From Lasioglossum baleicum (taxonomy: Eukaryota; Arthropoda; Insecta; Hymenoptera; Halictidae): a stretch of 64,000 nt of DNA. The translations under genes were made by a program, and so were the position numbers. The stretch lies in NCBI RefSeq assembly GCF_051020765.1, contig NW_027469103.1:1-64000 (forward strand), written 5' to 3'. Of the stretch, positions 49,586-60,451 are shown piece after piece. Position 1 is the first letter of the stretch. Each line of letters opens with the position of its first letter. The notes beneath the pieces were generated by a model, which made no database searches, had not been told where the DNA came from, and worked only from the letters and a program-made list of their open reading frames with translations.

Positions 49586-50820
49586 TTTCCCGACCTCCTA
49601 TTATTATTAAAAGCGCGCTTACGGCACTCGTGAATATCGTGCCCGGGGACTTTGCAGTAGTTGCAAAACTTGTTAGGGCTTGAGGGGCGATCTGTGCGAC
49701 CATCGCGGTACGTGTTTTGGTCGCGAGGATTATTTTCCCATCGCCGTTGCGGCGTCGGGGAGCGATAAGAGTCCCGGTTTGAGTTTCTCGAGGACTGCTG
49801 AGACAAGTCCGGTCTGTTATCGCGGCGTTCTTGAGTTCGCTCTGGAATGTCACGAGCGGACTCGTACGTGGAACGCTGGCGATACGGCCGGTTATCAGAG
49901 AAGCTGACTCGGTTTTCTTCGCGGATCAGTTCTCGTCGACGAGTCTGGTCTGACTCATACTGCCTGTAAGCAGAGATGGCTGCTTCGAAAACAGTGGCAG
50001 GATTTCGCGAAGGGCAATGAAGCACTTCGGCACGCAGCTGGGGAAGGAGACCTCGTAGAAAACAATCTACTACGAAGCGATCTAGTTCTTCGTAATCAAG
50101 GCCAATATCTGTGGCATCTTGAATCGCGGTTCGAAGGTCTTTAACGCGATTGATGAAGTCTAAGATGTGCTCGTTTGGAGCTTGGAGTACACTCGCGAGA
50201 TCGCCACGGTACTGGTCAACGAATTTGTATGGGCCCAGTACTGTTCGTAATTTCTCGCATAGTGCAGAAATTGTGAATATGTGCTGGCCTTCTATAGCGG
50301 CATAAGCACGATCGTGGAGTTTATTGCAGAGCAATTTTGTGAGGGCACGCTCTGCAGTGGCCGGTACGGTGTCACGCGCGCGTTTGCATGCGCGTATGAA
50401 TTGTAGGACGGAAGACGAAGTTCCGTCGAATCTAGGGACAAGCTCGGCGGCTTGTTTTAGAGCGAAATTACCAGTAGGTTCATACTGTGGGATTTCGCGT
50501 GGCTCTGGCGGTGAAGGTTCCCGCATATTAGAGACGTTACTAGGGCCTGGTGTAGGCGATTGTTGACGTAGGGTTTGACTCGTGATTTGGATGTTATGAA
50601 GCTCTTTTCGTATTTCGTCGAGCATATTCTTTTGGTTTTGTGCGTCTTCTTCATATTTGAGACGCAATTTCGCAATAAAATCAGTTTCCTCTTTGAGATA
50701 TTGCTCTCTACGGGCGAGGTCTTGCGCATAAAGGAGTAGCTCTTCCTCGGTCATTGGCGGAAGGTCTGCGTTAGGATCTGCTCGGAGATCCTTTTGAGAT
50801 CGCGTGATTGGGCGAGACAT
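49462..50820 (-). CDS. gag: E5 Gag polyprotein
   Basis: 452 residues, close to E3 Gag with changes mainly in the basic region. Zinc knuckle at 386-399 (CNYCKVPGHDIHEC). Intact, ending in the frameshift overlap. Confidence 0.92.
   Translation of the reverse strand: MSRPITRSQKDLRADPNADLPPMTEEELLLYAQDLARREQYLKEETDFIAKLRLKYEEDAQNQKNMLDEIRKELHNIQITSQTLRQQSPTPGPSNVSNMREPSPPEPREIPQYEPTGNFALKQAAELVPRFDGTSSSVLQFIRACKRARDTVPATAERALTKLLCNKLHDRAYAAIEGQHIFTISALCEKLRTVLGPYKFVDQYRGDLASVLQAPNEHILDFINRVKDLRTAIQDATDIGLDYEELDRFVVDCFLRGLLPQLRAEVLHCPSRNPATVFEAAISAYRQYESDQTRRRELIREENRVSFSDNRPYRQRSTYESARDIPERTQERRDNRPDLSQQSSRNSNRDSYRSPTPQRRWENNPRDQNTYRDGRTDRPSSPNKFCNYCKVPGHDIHECRKRAFNNNRRSGNESGLPTEANPRREAASSTQTTARTQTAIRTNDQSNDSSQQ
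49543..49591 (-). promoter_or_regulatory. -1 ribosomal frameshift signal, E5
   Basis: GGGAAAC at 49591-49585 (sense), 6-nt spacer, 9-bp stem GGCCTCCCG/CGGGAGGCC, 18-nt loop as in E3. Confidence 0.85.
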
Positions 50821-50933
50821 TTTGAAAGATATGAATGGGATTTAAGAAATGTGAACTTCGCACTGACACGCGTCGGGGCTTATTAATGCAAATATCGGCG
50901 ACCACTTCGATGTCCTACCGACTGCGCCAAATT
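50821..50933 (-). other. E5 leader with tRNA-Ser primer-binding site
   Basis: PBS 50913-50929, single copy, 4 nt from the LTR. Confidence 0.85.
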
Positions 50934-51243
50934 TGTCACGTCCGTCACTGTGTTTTTGTTACAGGTGCCAGGAGAGAGAAAAGAGAACAGTGACAGACGG
51001 ACGGTTGAGATATGAAGATTAAAATGAGGAGTGGTCTTTCGTGCCGAGACAGCCGCGGGCAGTCATATGCACTAGGACAACCGATATTGCTATGGATGCA
51101 GTCAAGAAAAGAACGTCCGACGCGGTTACAAGAAGTGTCCCGACAAGAATCGCGCGCGAGAGGATGCAACGAGAACGGTGAGTTTACAGGATTCAGCAAT
51201 TATACAAGATATTATACGACTCACCGCAATGTTGTATTAACAC

Positions 51244-51762
51244 CTAATAATATTGTTGCAGCAGGAACTGGCGGTACTGGCAGTAGGTGTAGTACATCGG
51301 GTCTTCTATACAGATGTCCTCGAGGTGAGGGAGATCTGGCAGAGTTGCTGCTGCTCGGTTCGGGACGACATTAATGGCCTTGGATGCTGGCCGCAAGACG
51401 ACACGTTGATGAGCTGGCAGAGGAACGTCACGGATGATTCGGCAACGGACCCTGGGAACGATGATCGTGTCTCGGCTGTCGTCGTCGTCGGCTATGTCGA
51501 TTACCTCAGGACGATCGACCGGATGCAGAACTGGCGTCGGAGCTCGCGAGAGGTCCGCGTGGTTGACCTCTTTAGGAGGGTTGCAAGGGCAACCGTATAC
51601 AGAAACGTAATCGGACGCGTCACACGGAATGTGCTCGGTGGTTCCCAGAAGTTCTGTCCACTCGGTAGTGGCAATGATTTGATCGAGCACCGCTTTATTT
51701 CTCAACGCGCGTCTCAATTTAGCAAGTTGATACTTGCGTCCCGCTCGACGTGGGCGTCGCAT
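51244..51762 (-). CDS. LTR-resident ORF of family B, 172 aa, E5 5' LTR
   Basis: Identical to the E5 3' LTR copy. This copy would be in the RNA leader. Confidence 0.6.
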   Translation of the reverse strand: MRRPRRAGRKYQLAKLRRALRNKAVLDQIIATTEWTELLGTTEHIPCDASDYVSVYGCPCNPPKEVNHADLSRAPTPVLHPVDRPEVIDIADDDDSRDTIIVPRVRCRIIRDVPLPAHQRVVLRPASKAINVVPNRAAATLPDLPHLEDICIEDPMYYTYCQYRQFLLQQYY

Positions 51763-52632
51763 GGGTAAGGAATAGTAATGATGGAATATTAATAATATAA
51801 TGAAAATGAACTTCCACTTGTTATTAACCTTTTTGGTAGTTAACTCGCTTCACGTCTATAGTGGCGGCTCAGCGTTTCCACTGCGCACTTTAGACCAATT
51901 CTAGACGTGGCACGAGAACTTCTCTATGACTCGCTTCAAATTCCTTATTGGCGGCTCAGCGTTTCCACTGCGCACTTTAGACCAAGTCCGGATATGTCAC
52001 GAGTTTAATATATTCGATGCAAGATCTGAATTGGAAGATGGTGTTGAACTAACACGAGAATAACAAGATCGAAGCACTGGTATAACAACGATATATTAAG
52101 TAAGAACTGGTAAGTACACTGGTATACAATATGTAAGTAGTATTATAATAGGAGTAGTAATTGGATTAATGAATAATGGATATTGTAATATGTTATAGGA
52201 ATAATGTATGAGAATTAGGACTTGAGTTGAGTTGAGTTAGAATTGGAATTGGAATTGGAATTAGGAGTGAAGGATCGACACACTTCACTTTCGCGGAGCT
52301 AGACTGAACACGTCTGCTCTTGAAGTCGGAAGAAGCCGGACTGGCACGTCCGTGCGAGTCGCTCGCTTGGAGCGAACCGTTCGAGTCGCTGGCTGAAGGC
52401 GGACTGATGCAAGCGTCCGCTCTGCCTTGCCTCCTTCGGTCGGAGTGGGGATAGCTGACGCTGCAGTCTCTTTGTTCTTCAGTCGTCGGAGTGGGAGAAC
52501 CGCTGACGCAGCAGCGTCTTCGCTCCCGGGGACTGCACGTGCATTTCTGCTGACGCTGCAGTCTCGTGGCTGTCCTATTGCCCTCTACGAGCGTGGGACT
52601 GCTGATGCAGCAGTCTTTGGACTTCTCGACGT

Positions 52633-52660
52633 TTCTAGAAGCTTCTAGATGCTTCCAGAG
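52633..52660 (-). promoter_or_regulatory. Heat-shock-element-like array, E5 5' LTR
   Basis: Same array as at 46153. Confidence 0.6.
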
Positions 52661-52903
52661 TGATGCAATACTTTATTGCATTATGTGTCGTGGTGATGGG
52701 TTGAAACTGAGGTAAGGTGTTGATCAAGGTGAAGTTATGGTGATGGGTAGAGACGGAGATAAGGATTAGAACAATACAATAATGAGATCTTAATACTATG
52801 CTCTTATGTCTAGGGGACGGTGTATGGATCTTATGCAGATCAGACCTTGTATACATAGTGTGTGTACAAGGCCAACGTCGTACATCGGACGACGTAACAG
52901 AGA

Positions 52904-53979
52904 AGCACCTCCGGAAACAATTTTCTCAACTCTACAAAGATGTAATCCGTCAGAAGTGTGAGCTAGAGCGTCAGATTCTCCAGAACGCCCTCACATTATT
53001 ACATTCAGCACCCGAAGAAGTTGCCACTGCCATCATGAAGGATGTCGGATTTATCGCAGTTCCAGCAGGAGAGGTAGTGCACATAATAAAGTGCATACCA
53101 GTCACGGTCCAAGTGAGGAAAACCGAACGGTGTTATGATGAGCTACCCATCACGTATCGGAACACATCAAAATTCCTGAAGCCAAGGGACCACATCATTT
53201 CAAATACGGGGACAGAAAAGCCATGCAATGAGCTACTTCCCCCATATTATAGACTGCACGGAACATGGTATCGCCTAACACCGTCATTGATGGAGGCCAT
53301 CACTCCTTCGGAGCTTCACCCCCTCGCCAAGTCAACCTGGAAATACATAGATCCGAAGAACTTGGCAACGGGAGGCATTTATTCACAAGACGACCTGGAC
53401 AAACTACAGGATCATATAATGTTTCCTGTAGAGAAGGTAGCAGTCATAAATTCAATCGCACAGGGTGCGACGGGAAGACAGTTTGCAGCAGGAAACATCA
53501 ATATGTTCAACCTGCTCGATGAAAACTCCCTACAGCAGATAGCGGAGTCTACAGCACAGAAATTATGGTCCGGATTCACTACATTCGGATCAATAAGTGC
53601 TGGAATAATCGGAGTGTACGTAGCGATCCGCACGATCAAAACAATCATCAGTACGATCGTTAACGGCATCGCATTACACTCACTATACGGCTGGAGCCTG
53701 CATCTCGTCGTCGCCATCTGGAGTTCACTGACCCGGTTCTTTATATTCATGAAGCAGAGGGACAACAAGACTTCAGCGGCCATCGAGGACAAAGATAGTG
53801 ATAGTGCCAGTGTCGGAGAATTCCGAACCCGTCCTCCCTTGACGAAACGAACGTTAATTTGCGATTCCCTTGACCCAGCGTTGCGAGACAGGGATGACAT
53901 TTCAGTGCATCCTGTCTACCGCCACCCAGAGGCAGAGATTGCACTGCGTGAAATCTCTTCTCTAAGGGGGGAGGTGTGA
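52904..53979 (+). pseudogene. env: H envelope-type glycoprotein, C-terminal part (split by E5)
   Basis: Heptad-like helix, remaining ectodomain, C-terminal membrane segments and cytoplasmic tail, in phase with 44453 after discounting the GAGA duplication. The TGA stop (53977-53979) lies inside the 3' LTR, after the polypurine tract. Confidence 0.75.
53964..53974 (+). other. Polypurine tract of H
   Basis: AAGGGGGGAGG directly before the 3' LTR; also coding for the end of Env. Confidence 0.85.
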
Positions 53980-55771
53980 CGTCGGTCGCACCTCCGACGT
54001 TAGCTTTAAGACTACATGTAAAATTAGATACATAAGAGCGAGCGTTCCCCTTTAAAGATTCCAAAACTCCTAAAAATCCTTCATAACAATGAATCCTTAA
54101 CACCACGTACATCTGATCGAAATCCATCAACATAACCTAAAATCCAAAATCTGTCAAAATCCTAAAATAGCCAAAAATGGCCCAAACTCGAAGATTGAAA
54201 TATCATTGGACTCGTGAGCGAAAATCATGAAACTAACCTAAAAATTTGTAGGTTATGTTCTCAATTCGCGTTTGTTTAGACTTTACCAAAATTTCGATTT
54301 TTGGTAATTTTCAAAAGTACTTAGAATATTTTCAAACATATGATCAGTCGACAAATGATGTCAACTAATCATATGACATATAAATTTACATCGAAACGCC
54401 TTGCAAGAGCAAGCGCTCGAAAATATTCTAAGTCCCAATTTATTTAAATAAATAAATAGGTACGCCAATGGTTACCACTTAATTTTCGAGTCCTGCACCA
54501 CTGGGAACGAAAACTGCTGACTCTAGTGCGGCGGCCATCGCGCTGTTTACAACGAAGACCGGCACAAAGAGGACACGGTCCCCTTTTGCGAAGTCAGCAT
54601 TTTTCGGACGAACGTTATTCGTCGACGAACGTTCGATTCTCCACAGTCCTCTCCGGGGACCCGAGTGGGTGAGTCGAGTTTTCGTCAATCTTCCAAGTCC
54701 AGACTATTTAGACATAGTCTTTCCAAATCCAGATTGTTTAGACACAATCTTTCCAAATCCATACTGTTTAGACACAGTCCCTAATACCATTCAGTAATAT
54801 CGTATTCTTATTCGTTTAATTCGAACATTACTTCGTTTATTCAATTAAACATTTTTATTGCGTTTCATATTTCGTACTTAGTACGTATTTCGATTTCGTT
54901 AATAATAAGCATCTTTACCTTTGTATTCTTTTACGTTTATAATATACTTTGTTTTACCAGAGTCAATCTAAATCCCAATTATTATTTCCTTGCTCCTAAC
55001 TTCGTAGTTTGAAGTGACACGTTGTTAGTTAGAGATAGAGTTCTCACTGGAAAGTTCGCGAATAGTATTCCTTATTCAATTTCCTGTTACGTGTTCGCGT
55101 ACGTGCGTGATAGTGATAAACTTGCTCGCATAGCAAGCTCCGCAGCATCCACGTCCGTTTTCTCGAATCAAAATATCGTCAACCACGCGGACGATATTCG
55201 CGAGATAAATTCACGGGATCGCACAGCGTCCACGCCCGTTTTCGCTAGTTAAAATATCGTCAATCACGCGGACGATATTCGTGAGTTAGATTCACGGTAT
55301 CGTACAGCGTCCACGCCCGTTTCCTCAACGAGCGCATCCGTCTACAATACCGTAGCAGCCAGCTGTCAATCATTGGAGGTCGTTCTTGTCAAATATTGAC
55401 GTGACAGAGTTTGGCGCAGTCGTCAATCCTTGAAGGTCGTTTCCAGCCATTTGGATCAACGCCTGTCAAGCAGAGCGGACCGTATTCAAGGCCATCAGCG
55501 CAACCGTAGCTGTTCATCCGTTGCGAATTCATGTCTCGTGTCAATCGACAAACAAGCGAAGCGTAAAAGTAAGTGGAACATATTACCGCGTATGTTTCAG
55601 GGTCGCGTGCATCATTCATCTGTGTAAGACTGCATGCAGGTGTCGGCATCGGGTCCTAGTCTGTTGATAAAAAGACCAACACTTTTATTAAATGTCAGTC
55701 AGTGGAAGAGTAGAGTAGCCGGGCCGCGGTATTCTCTTCTCTTGCTTTTATAGCCCCGCCAGGACGTGACA
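53975..55771 (+). repeat. 3' LTR of H (family A, 1797 bp, complete)
   Basis: TGTGACG...GTGACA. Differs from E1, E2 and E4 LTRs at scattered positions shared with the 5' LTR pieces. Contains the cruciform, hairpin array (54702-54779) and tandem repeat. Confidence 0.95.
55666..55703 (+). promoter_or_regulatory. Possible core promoter of family A LTR
   Basis: GATAAAA at 55666-55672 lies about 30 bp before an arthropod initiator-like TCAGT (55695-55699, repeated at 55699-55703). This would give a short R-U5 of about 75 nt. An ATTAAA at 55687-55692 could serve polyadenylation. Position-based guess. Confidence 0.3.
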
Positions 55772-55880
55772 ATATGTTTGAAAATATTCTAAGTACTTTT
55801 GAAAATTACCAAAAATCGAAATTTTGGTAAAGTAAATTTTGGTAAAGTCTAAACAAACGCGAATTGAGAACATAACCTAC
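55772..55880 (-). repeat. Fragment of outer family A LTR (O) into which H inserted
   Basis: Corresponds to 1536-1629 of the E1 LTR, with an extra 15-bp tandem copy of AAATTTTGGTAAAGT and a C to A change, so it is older. Its left neighbour lies beyond H, outside the window. It ends with CTAC, the expected TSD of X. Confidence 0.85.
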
Positions 55881-56120
55881 TGTTACGTCGTCCGATGTAC
55901 GACGTTGGCCTTGTACATACATTATGTATTCAAGGTCTGATCTGCATAAGATCCATACACCGTCCCCTAGACATAAGAACATAATATTAAGATCTCATTA
56001 TTCTATTGTTCTAATCCTTATCTTCGTCTCTACCCATTACCATAACTTCACCTTGATCAACACCTTACCTCAGTTTCAACCCATCACCACGACACATAAT
56101 GCAACAAAGTATTGCATCAC

Positions 56121-56147
56121 TCTAGAAGCATCTAGAAGCTTCTAGAA
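56121..56147 (+). promoter_or_regulatory. Heat-shock-element-like array, X
   Basis: Sense GAAGCATCTAGAAGCTTC followed by TAGAA: five alternating half-sites with one mismatch. Kept in this older, diverged LTR. Confidence 0.6.
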
Positions 56148-57008
56148 ACGTCGAGAAGTCCAAAGACTGCTGCATCAGCAGTCCCACGCTCGTAGAGGGC
56201 AATAGGACAGCCACGAGACTGCACCGTCAGCAGAAATGCACGTGCAGTCCCCGGGAGCGAAGACGCTGCTGCGTCAGCGGTTCTCCCACTCCGACGACTG
56301 AAGAACAAAGAGACTGCAGCGTCAGCTATCCCCACTCCAACCGAAGGAGGCAAGGCAGAGCGGACGCTTGCATCAGTCCGCCTCCAGACAGCGACTCGAA
56401 CGGTCCGCTCCAAGCGAGCGACTCGCACGGACATGCCAGTCCGGCTTCAAGAGCAGACGTGTTCAGTCTAGCTCCGCGAAAGTGAAGTGTGTCGATCCTT
56501 CACTCCTAATTCCAATTCCAATTCCAACTCTAACTCAACTCAACTCAAGTCCTAATTCTCATACATTATTCCTATAACATATTACTATATCCATTATTCA
56601 TTAATCCAATTACTACTCCTATTATAATACTACTTACATATTGTATACCAGTGTACTTACCAGTTCTTATTTAATATATCGTTGTTATACCAGTGCTTCG
56701 ATCTTGTTATTCTTGTGTTACTTCAACACCATCTTCCAATTCAGTTCTTGCATCGAATATATTAAACTCGTGACATATCCGGACTTGGTCTAAAGTGCGC
56801 AGTGGAAACGCTGAGCCGCCAATAAGGAATTTGAAGCGAGTCATAAAGAAGTTCTCGTGCCACGTCTAGAATTGGTCTAAAGTGCGCAGTGGAAACGCTG
56901 AGCCGCCATTATAGACGTGAAGCGAGTTAACTACCAAAAAGGTTAATAACAAGTGGAAGTTCATTTCATTATATATTATTAATATTCCATCATTACTATT
57001 CCTTACCC

Positions 57009-57527
57009 ATGCGACGCCCACGTCGAGCGGGACGCAAGTATCAACTTGCTAAATTGAGACGCGCGTTGAGAAATAAAGCGGTGCTCGATCAAATCATTGC
57101 CACTACCGAGTGGACAGAACTTCTGGGAACCACCGAGCACATTCCGTGTGACGCGTCCGATTACGTTTCTGTATACGGTTGCCCTTGCAACCCTCCTAAA
57201 GAGGTCAACCACGCGGACCTCTCGCGAGCTCCGACGCCAGTCCTGCATCCGGTCGATTGTCCAGAGGTGATCGACATAGCCGACGACGACGACAGCCGAG
57301 ACACGATCATCGTTCCCAGGGTCCGTTGCCGAATCATCCGTGACGTTCCTCTGCCAGCTCATCAACGTGTCGTCTTGCGGCCAGCATCCAAGGCCACTAA
57401 CGTCGTCCCGAACCGAGCAGCAGCAACTTTGCCAGATCTTCCCCACCTCGAGGACATCTGTATAGAAGATCCGATGTACGACACCTACTGTCAGTACCGC
57501 CAGTTCCTGCTGCAACAATATTATTAG
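57009..57527 (+). CDS. LTR-resident ORF of family B, 172 aa, X
   Basis: Full-length and nearly the same protein as E3 (one residue different, S to R) although the surrounding LTR has more changes. Survival in the oldest copy supports a real gene. A GCGGTGAGTCG donor-like site follows the stop at 57544-57554. Confidence 0.62.
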   Translation: MRRPRRAGRKYQLAKLRRALRNKAVLDQIIATTEWTELLGTTEHIPCDASDYVSVYGCPCNPPKEVNHADLSRAPTPVLHPVDCPEVIDIADDDDSRDTIIVPRVRCRIIRDVPLPAHQRVVLRPASKATNVVPNRAAATLPDLPHLEDICIEDPMYDTYCQYRQFLLQQYY

Positions 57528-57560
57528 GCGTTAATACAACATTGCGGTGAGTCGTATAAT

Positions 57561-58419
57561 TGTTACGTCGTCCGATGTACGACGTTGGCCTTGTACACAC
57601 ACTATGTATACAAGGTCTGATCTGCATAAGATCCATACACCGTCCCCTAGACATAAGAGCATAGTATTAAGATCTCATTATTCTATTGTTCTAATCCTTA
57701 TCTCCGTCTTTACCCATCACCATAACTTCACCTTGATCAACACCTTACCTCAGTTTCAACCCATCACCACGACACATAATGCAATAAAGTATTGCATCAC
57801 TCTGGAAGCATCTAGAAGCTTCTAGAAACGTCGAGAAGTCCAAAGACTGCTGCATCAGCAGTCCCACGCTCGTAGAGGGCAATAGGACAGCCACGAGACT
57901 GCAGCGTCAGCAGAAATGCACGTGCAGTCCCCGGGAGCGAAGACGCTGCTGCGTCAGCGGTTCTCCCACTCCGACGACTGAAGAACAAAGAGACTGCAGC
58001 GTCAGCTATCCCCACTCCGAACGAAGGAGGCAAGGCAGAGCAGGCGCTTGCATCAGTCCGCCTTCAGCCAGCGACTCGCACAGACGTGCCTACCTGGCCT
58101 CAGCCGCCAGTCCGGCTTCTTCCGACGATAAGAGCAGACGTGTTCAGTCTAGCTCCGCGAAAGTGAAGTGTGTCGATCCTTCACTCCTAATTCCAATTCC
58201 AATTCCAACTCTAACTCAACTCAACTCAAGTCCTAATTCTCATACGTTATTCCTATAACATATCACAATATCCATTATTCATTAATCCAATTACTACTCC
58301 TATTATAATATTACTTACATATTGTATACCAGTGTACTTACCAGTTCTTATTTAATATATCGTTGTTATACCAGTGCTTCGATCTTGTTATTCTTGTGTT
58401 AGTTCAACACCATCTTCCA
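57561..58419 (+). repeat. Element Y: family B LTR, first 859 bp (interrupted by Z)
   Basis: Starts TGTTACGTCG inside X just after its LTR ORF (left flank TAAT). Same orientation as X. Interrupted by Z after TCCA at 58416-58419, close to an initiator-like TTCAGTT in other copies. The remainder is outside the window. Confidence 0.88.
57801..57827 (+). promoter_or_regulatory. Heat-shock-element-like array, Y
   Basis: GAAGCATCTAGAAGCTTC then TAGAA, as in X. Confidence 0.6.
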
Positions 58420-58729
58420 TGTCACGTCCGTCACTGTGTTTTTGTTACAGGTACCAGGAGAGAGAAAAGAGAACAGTGACAGACGGACGGTTGAGATATT
58501 ATGATTAAAATGAAGAGTGGTCTTTCGTGCCGAGACAGCCGCGGGCTGTCATATGCACTAGGACAACCGATATTGCTATGGATGCAGTCAAGAAGAGAAC
58601 GTCCGACGCGGTTACAAGGAGTGTCCCGACAAGAATCGCGCGCGAGAGGATGCAACGAGAACGGTGAGTTTACAAGATTCAGCAATTATACAAGACATTA
58701 TACGACTCACCGCAATGCTGTATTAACGC

Positions 58730-59248
58730 CTAATAATATTGTTGCAGCAGGAACTGGCGGTACTGACAGTAGGTGTGGTACATCGGGTCTTCTATACAGA
58801 TGTCCTCGAGGTGGGGAAGATCTGGCAGAGTTGCTGCTGCTCGGTTCGGGACGACATTAGTGGCCTTGGATGCTGGCCGCAAGACGACACGTTGATGAGC
58901 TGGCAGAGGAACGTCACGGATGATTCGGCAACGGACCCTGGGAACGATGATCGTGTCTCGGCTGTCGTCGTCGTCGGCTATGTCGATTACCTCAGGACAA
59001 TCGACCGGATGTAGAACTGGCGTCGGAGCTCGCGAGAGGTCCGCGTGGTTGACCTCTTTAGGAAGGCTGCAAGGGCAACCGTAAACAGAAACGTAATCGG
59101 ACGCGTCACACGGGATGTGCTCGGTGGTTCCCAGAAGTTCTGTCCACTCGGTAGTGGCAATGATTTGATCGAGCACCGCTTTATTTCTCAACGCGCGTCT
59201 CAATTTAGCAAGTTGATACTTGCGTCCCGCTCGACGTGGGCGTCGCAT
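58730..59248 (-). CDS. LTR-resident ORF of family B, 172 aa, Z
   Basis: Full length with small changes (CSLPKE for CNPPKE; MYHTYC for MYDTYC). The mirror antisense frame is broken by a stop at about 59014, while this sense frame stays open. Confidence 0.6.
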   Translation of the reverse strand: MRRPRRAGRKYQLAKLRRALRNKAVLDQIIATTEWTELLGTTEHIPCDASDYVSVYGCPCSLPKEVNHADLSRAPTPVLHPVDCPEVIDIADDDDSRDTIIVPRVRCRIIRDVPLPAHQRVVLRPASKATNVVPNRAAATLPDLPHLEDICIEDPMYHTYCQYRQFLLQQYY

Positions 59249-60118
59249 GGGTAAGGAATAGTAATGATGGAATATTAATAATATAATGAAAATGAACTTC
59301 CACTTGTTATTAACCTTTTTGGTAGTTAACTCGCTTCACGTCTATAGTGGCGGCTCAGCGTTTCCACTGCGCACTTTAGACCAATTCTAGACGTGGCACG
59401 AGAACTTCTCTATGACTCGCTTCAAATTCCTTATTGGCGGCTCAGCGTTTCCACTGCGCACTTTAGACCAAGTCCGGATATGTCACGAGTTTAATATATT
59501 CGATGCAAGAACTAAATTGGAAGATGGTGTTGAACTAACACAAGAATAACAAGATCGAAGCACTGGTATAACAACGATATATTAAATAAGAACTGGTAAG
59601 TACACTGGTATACAATATGTAAGTAATATTATAATAGGAGTAGTAATTGGATTAATGAATAATGGATATTGTAATATGTTATAGGATTAATGTATGAGAA
59701 TTAGGACTTGAGTTGAGTTGAGTTAGAGTTGGAATTGGAATTGGAATTAGGAGTGAAGGATCGACACACTTCACTTTCGCGGAGCTAGACTGAACACGTC
59801 TGCTCTTGAAGTCGGAAGAAGCCGGACTGGCACGTCCGTGCGAGTCGCTCGCTTGGAGCGGACCGTTCGAGTCGCTGTCTGAAGGCGGACTGATGCAAGC
59901 GTCCGCTCTGCCTTGCCTCCTTCGTTCGGAGTGGGGATAGCTGACGCTGCAGTCTCTTTGTTCTTCAGTCGTCGGAGTGGGAGAACCGCTGACGCAGCAG
60001 CGTCTTCGCTCCCGGGGACTGCACGTGCATTTCTGCTGACGCTGCAGTCTCGTGGCTGTCCTATTGCCCTCTACGAGCGTGGGACTGCTGATGCAGCAGT
60101 CTTTGGACTTCTCGACGT

Positions 60119-60146
60119 TTCTAGAAGCTTCTAGATGCTTCCAGAG
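60119..60146 (-). promoter_or_regulatory. Heat-shock-element-like array, Z
   Basis: Same TTCTAGAAGCTTC-based array as E3. Confidence 0.6.
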
Positions 60147-60451
60147 TGATGCAATACTTTATTGCATTATGTGTCGTGGTGATGGGTTGAAACTGAGGTA
60201 AGGTCTTGATCAAGGTGAAGTTATGGTGATGGGTAGAGACGGAGATAAGGATTAGAACAATAGAATAATGAGATCTTAATATTATGCTCTTATGTCTAGG
60301 GGACGGTGTATGGATCTTATGTAGATCAGACCTTGTATACATAGTGTGTGTACAAGGCCAACGTCGTACATCGGACGACGTAACACCTCCCAACGCGGAA
60401 AAGAAATTTCTTACAAGGAAGAAATTTCTCGCTCAACACTCGATCACACAC

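Larger units (their letters stand above)
44454..52899 (-). mobile_element. Element E5: family B, RT/integrase-less LTR retrotransposon with cysteine-rich cargo
   Basis: 8446 bp, LTRs 44454-46419 and 50934-52899 (1966 bp each, same in the parts compared), TSD GAGA (44450-44453 and 52900-52903). gag, PR and repeats are intact. RT, RNase H and the integrase catalytic core are replaced by a spacer module, followed by the integrase C-terminal region and a zinc-binding-type domain. Non-autonomous. Confidence 0.95.
50934..52899 (-). repeat. 5' LTR of E5 (family B)
   Basis: 1966 bp, same as 44454-46419 in all parts compared. Heat-shock-like array at 52633-52660. Confidence 0.95.
1..55771 (+). mobile_element. 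Element H: family A env-type LTR retrotransposon, carrying five nested insertions
   Basis: Sense strand is +. Pieces of H: 5' LTR 1-105, 9035-9177, 18107-18142 and 28669-29558; leader 29559-29689 and 40121-40475; gag 40476-41783; PR-linker-env 41681-44453 and 52904-53979; 3' LTR 53975-55771. After removing E1-E5 and one TSD copy each, the 5' LTR pieces sum to 1174 bp, exactly what is expected if the LTR is 1797 bp and its first 623 bp lie left of the window. Both LTRs share private variants (for example GATAAACTTGC where E1, E2 and E4 have GATAGACTTGC), so they belong to one insertion. No RT, RNase H or integrase is present. H lies in an older A LTR (55772-55880); the expected left TSD (ATAT) is outside the window. 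Confidence 0.93.
55881..57560 (+). repeat. Element X: family B LTR, first 1680 bp (interrupted by Y)
   Basis: Starts TGTTACGTCG, sense +, and is visibly more diverged from the other B LTRs than they are from each other, so it is older. Interrupted before its end by Y. The 5' LTR of an element or a solo LTR; the rest is beyond 64000. Confidence 0.88.
58420..60385 (-). repeat. 3' LTR of Z (family B, 1966 bp)
   Basis: TG...CA ends; same features as the other B LTRs. Confidence 0.94.
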
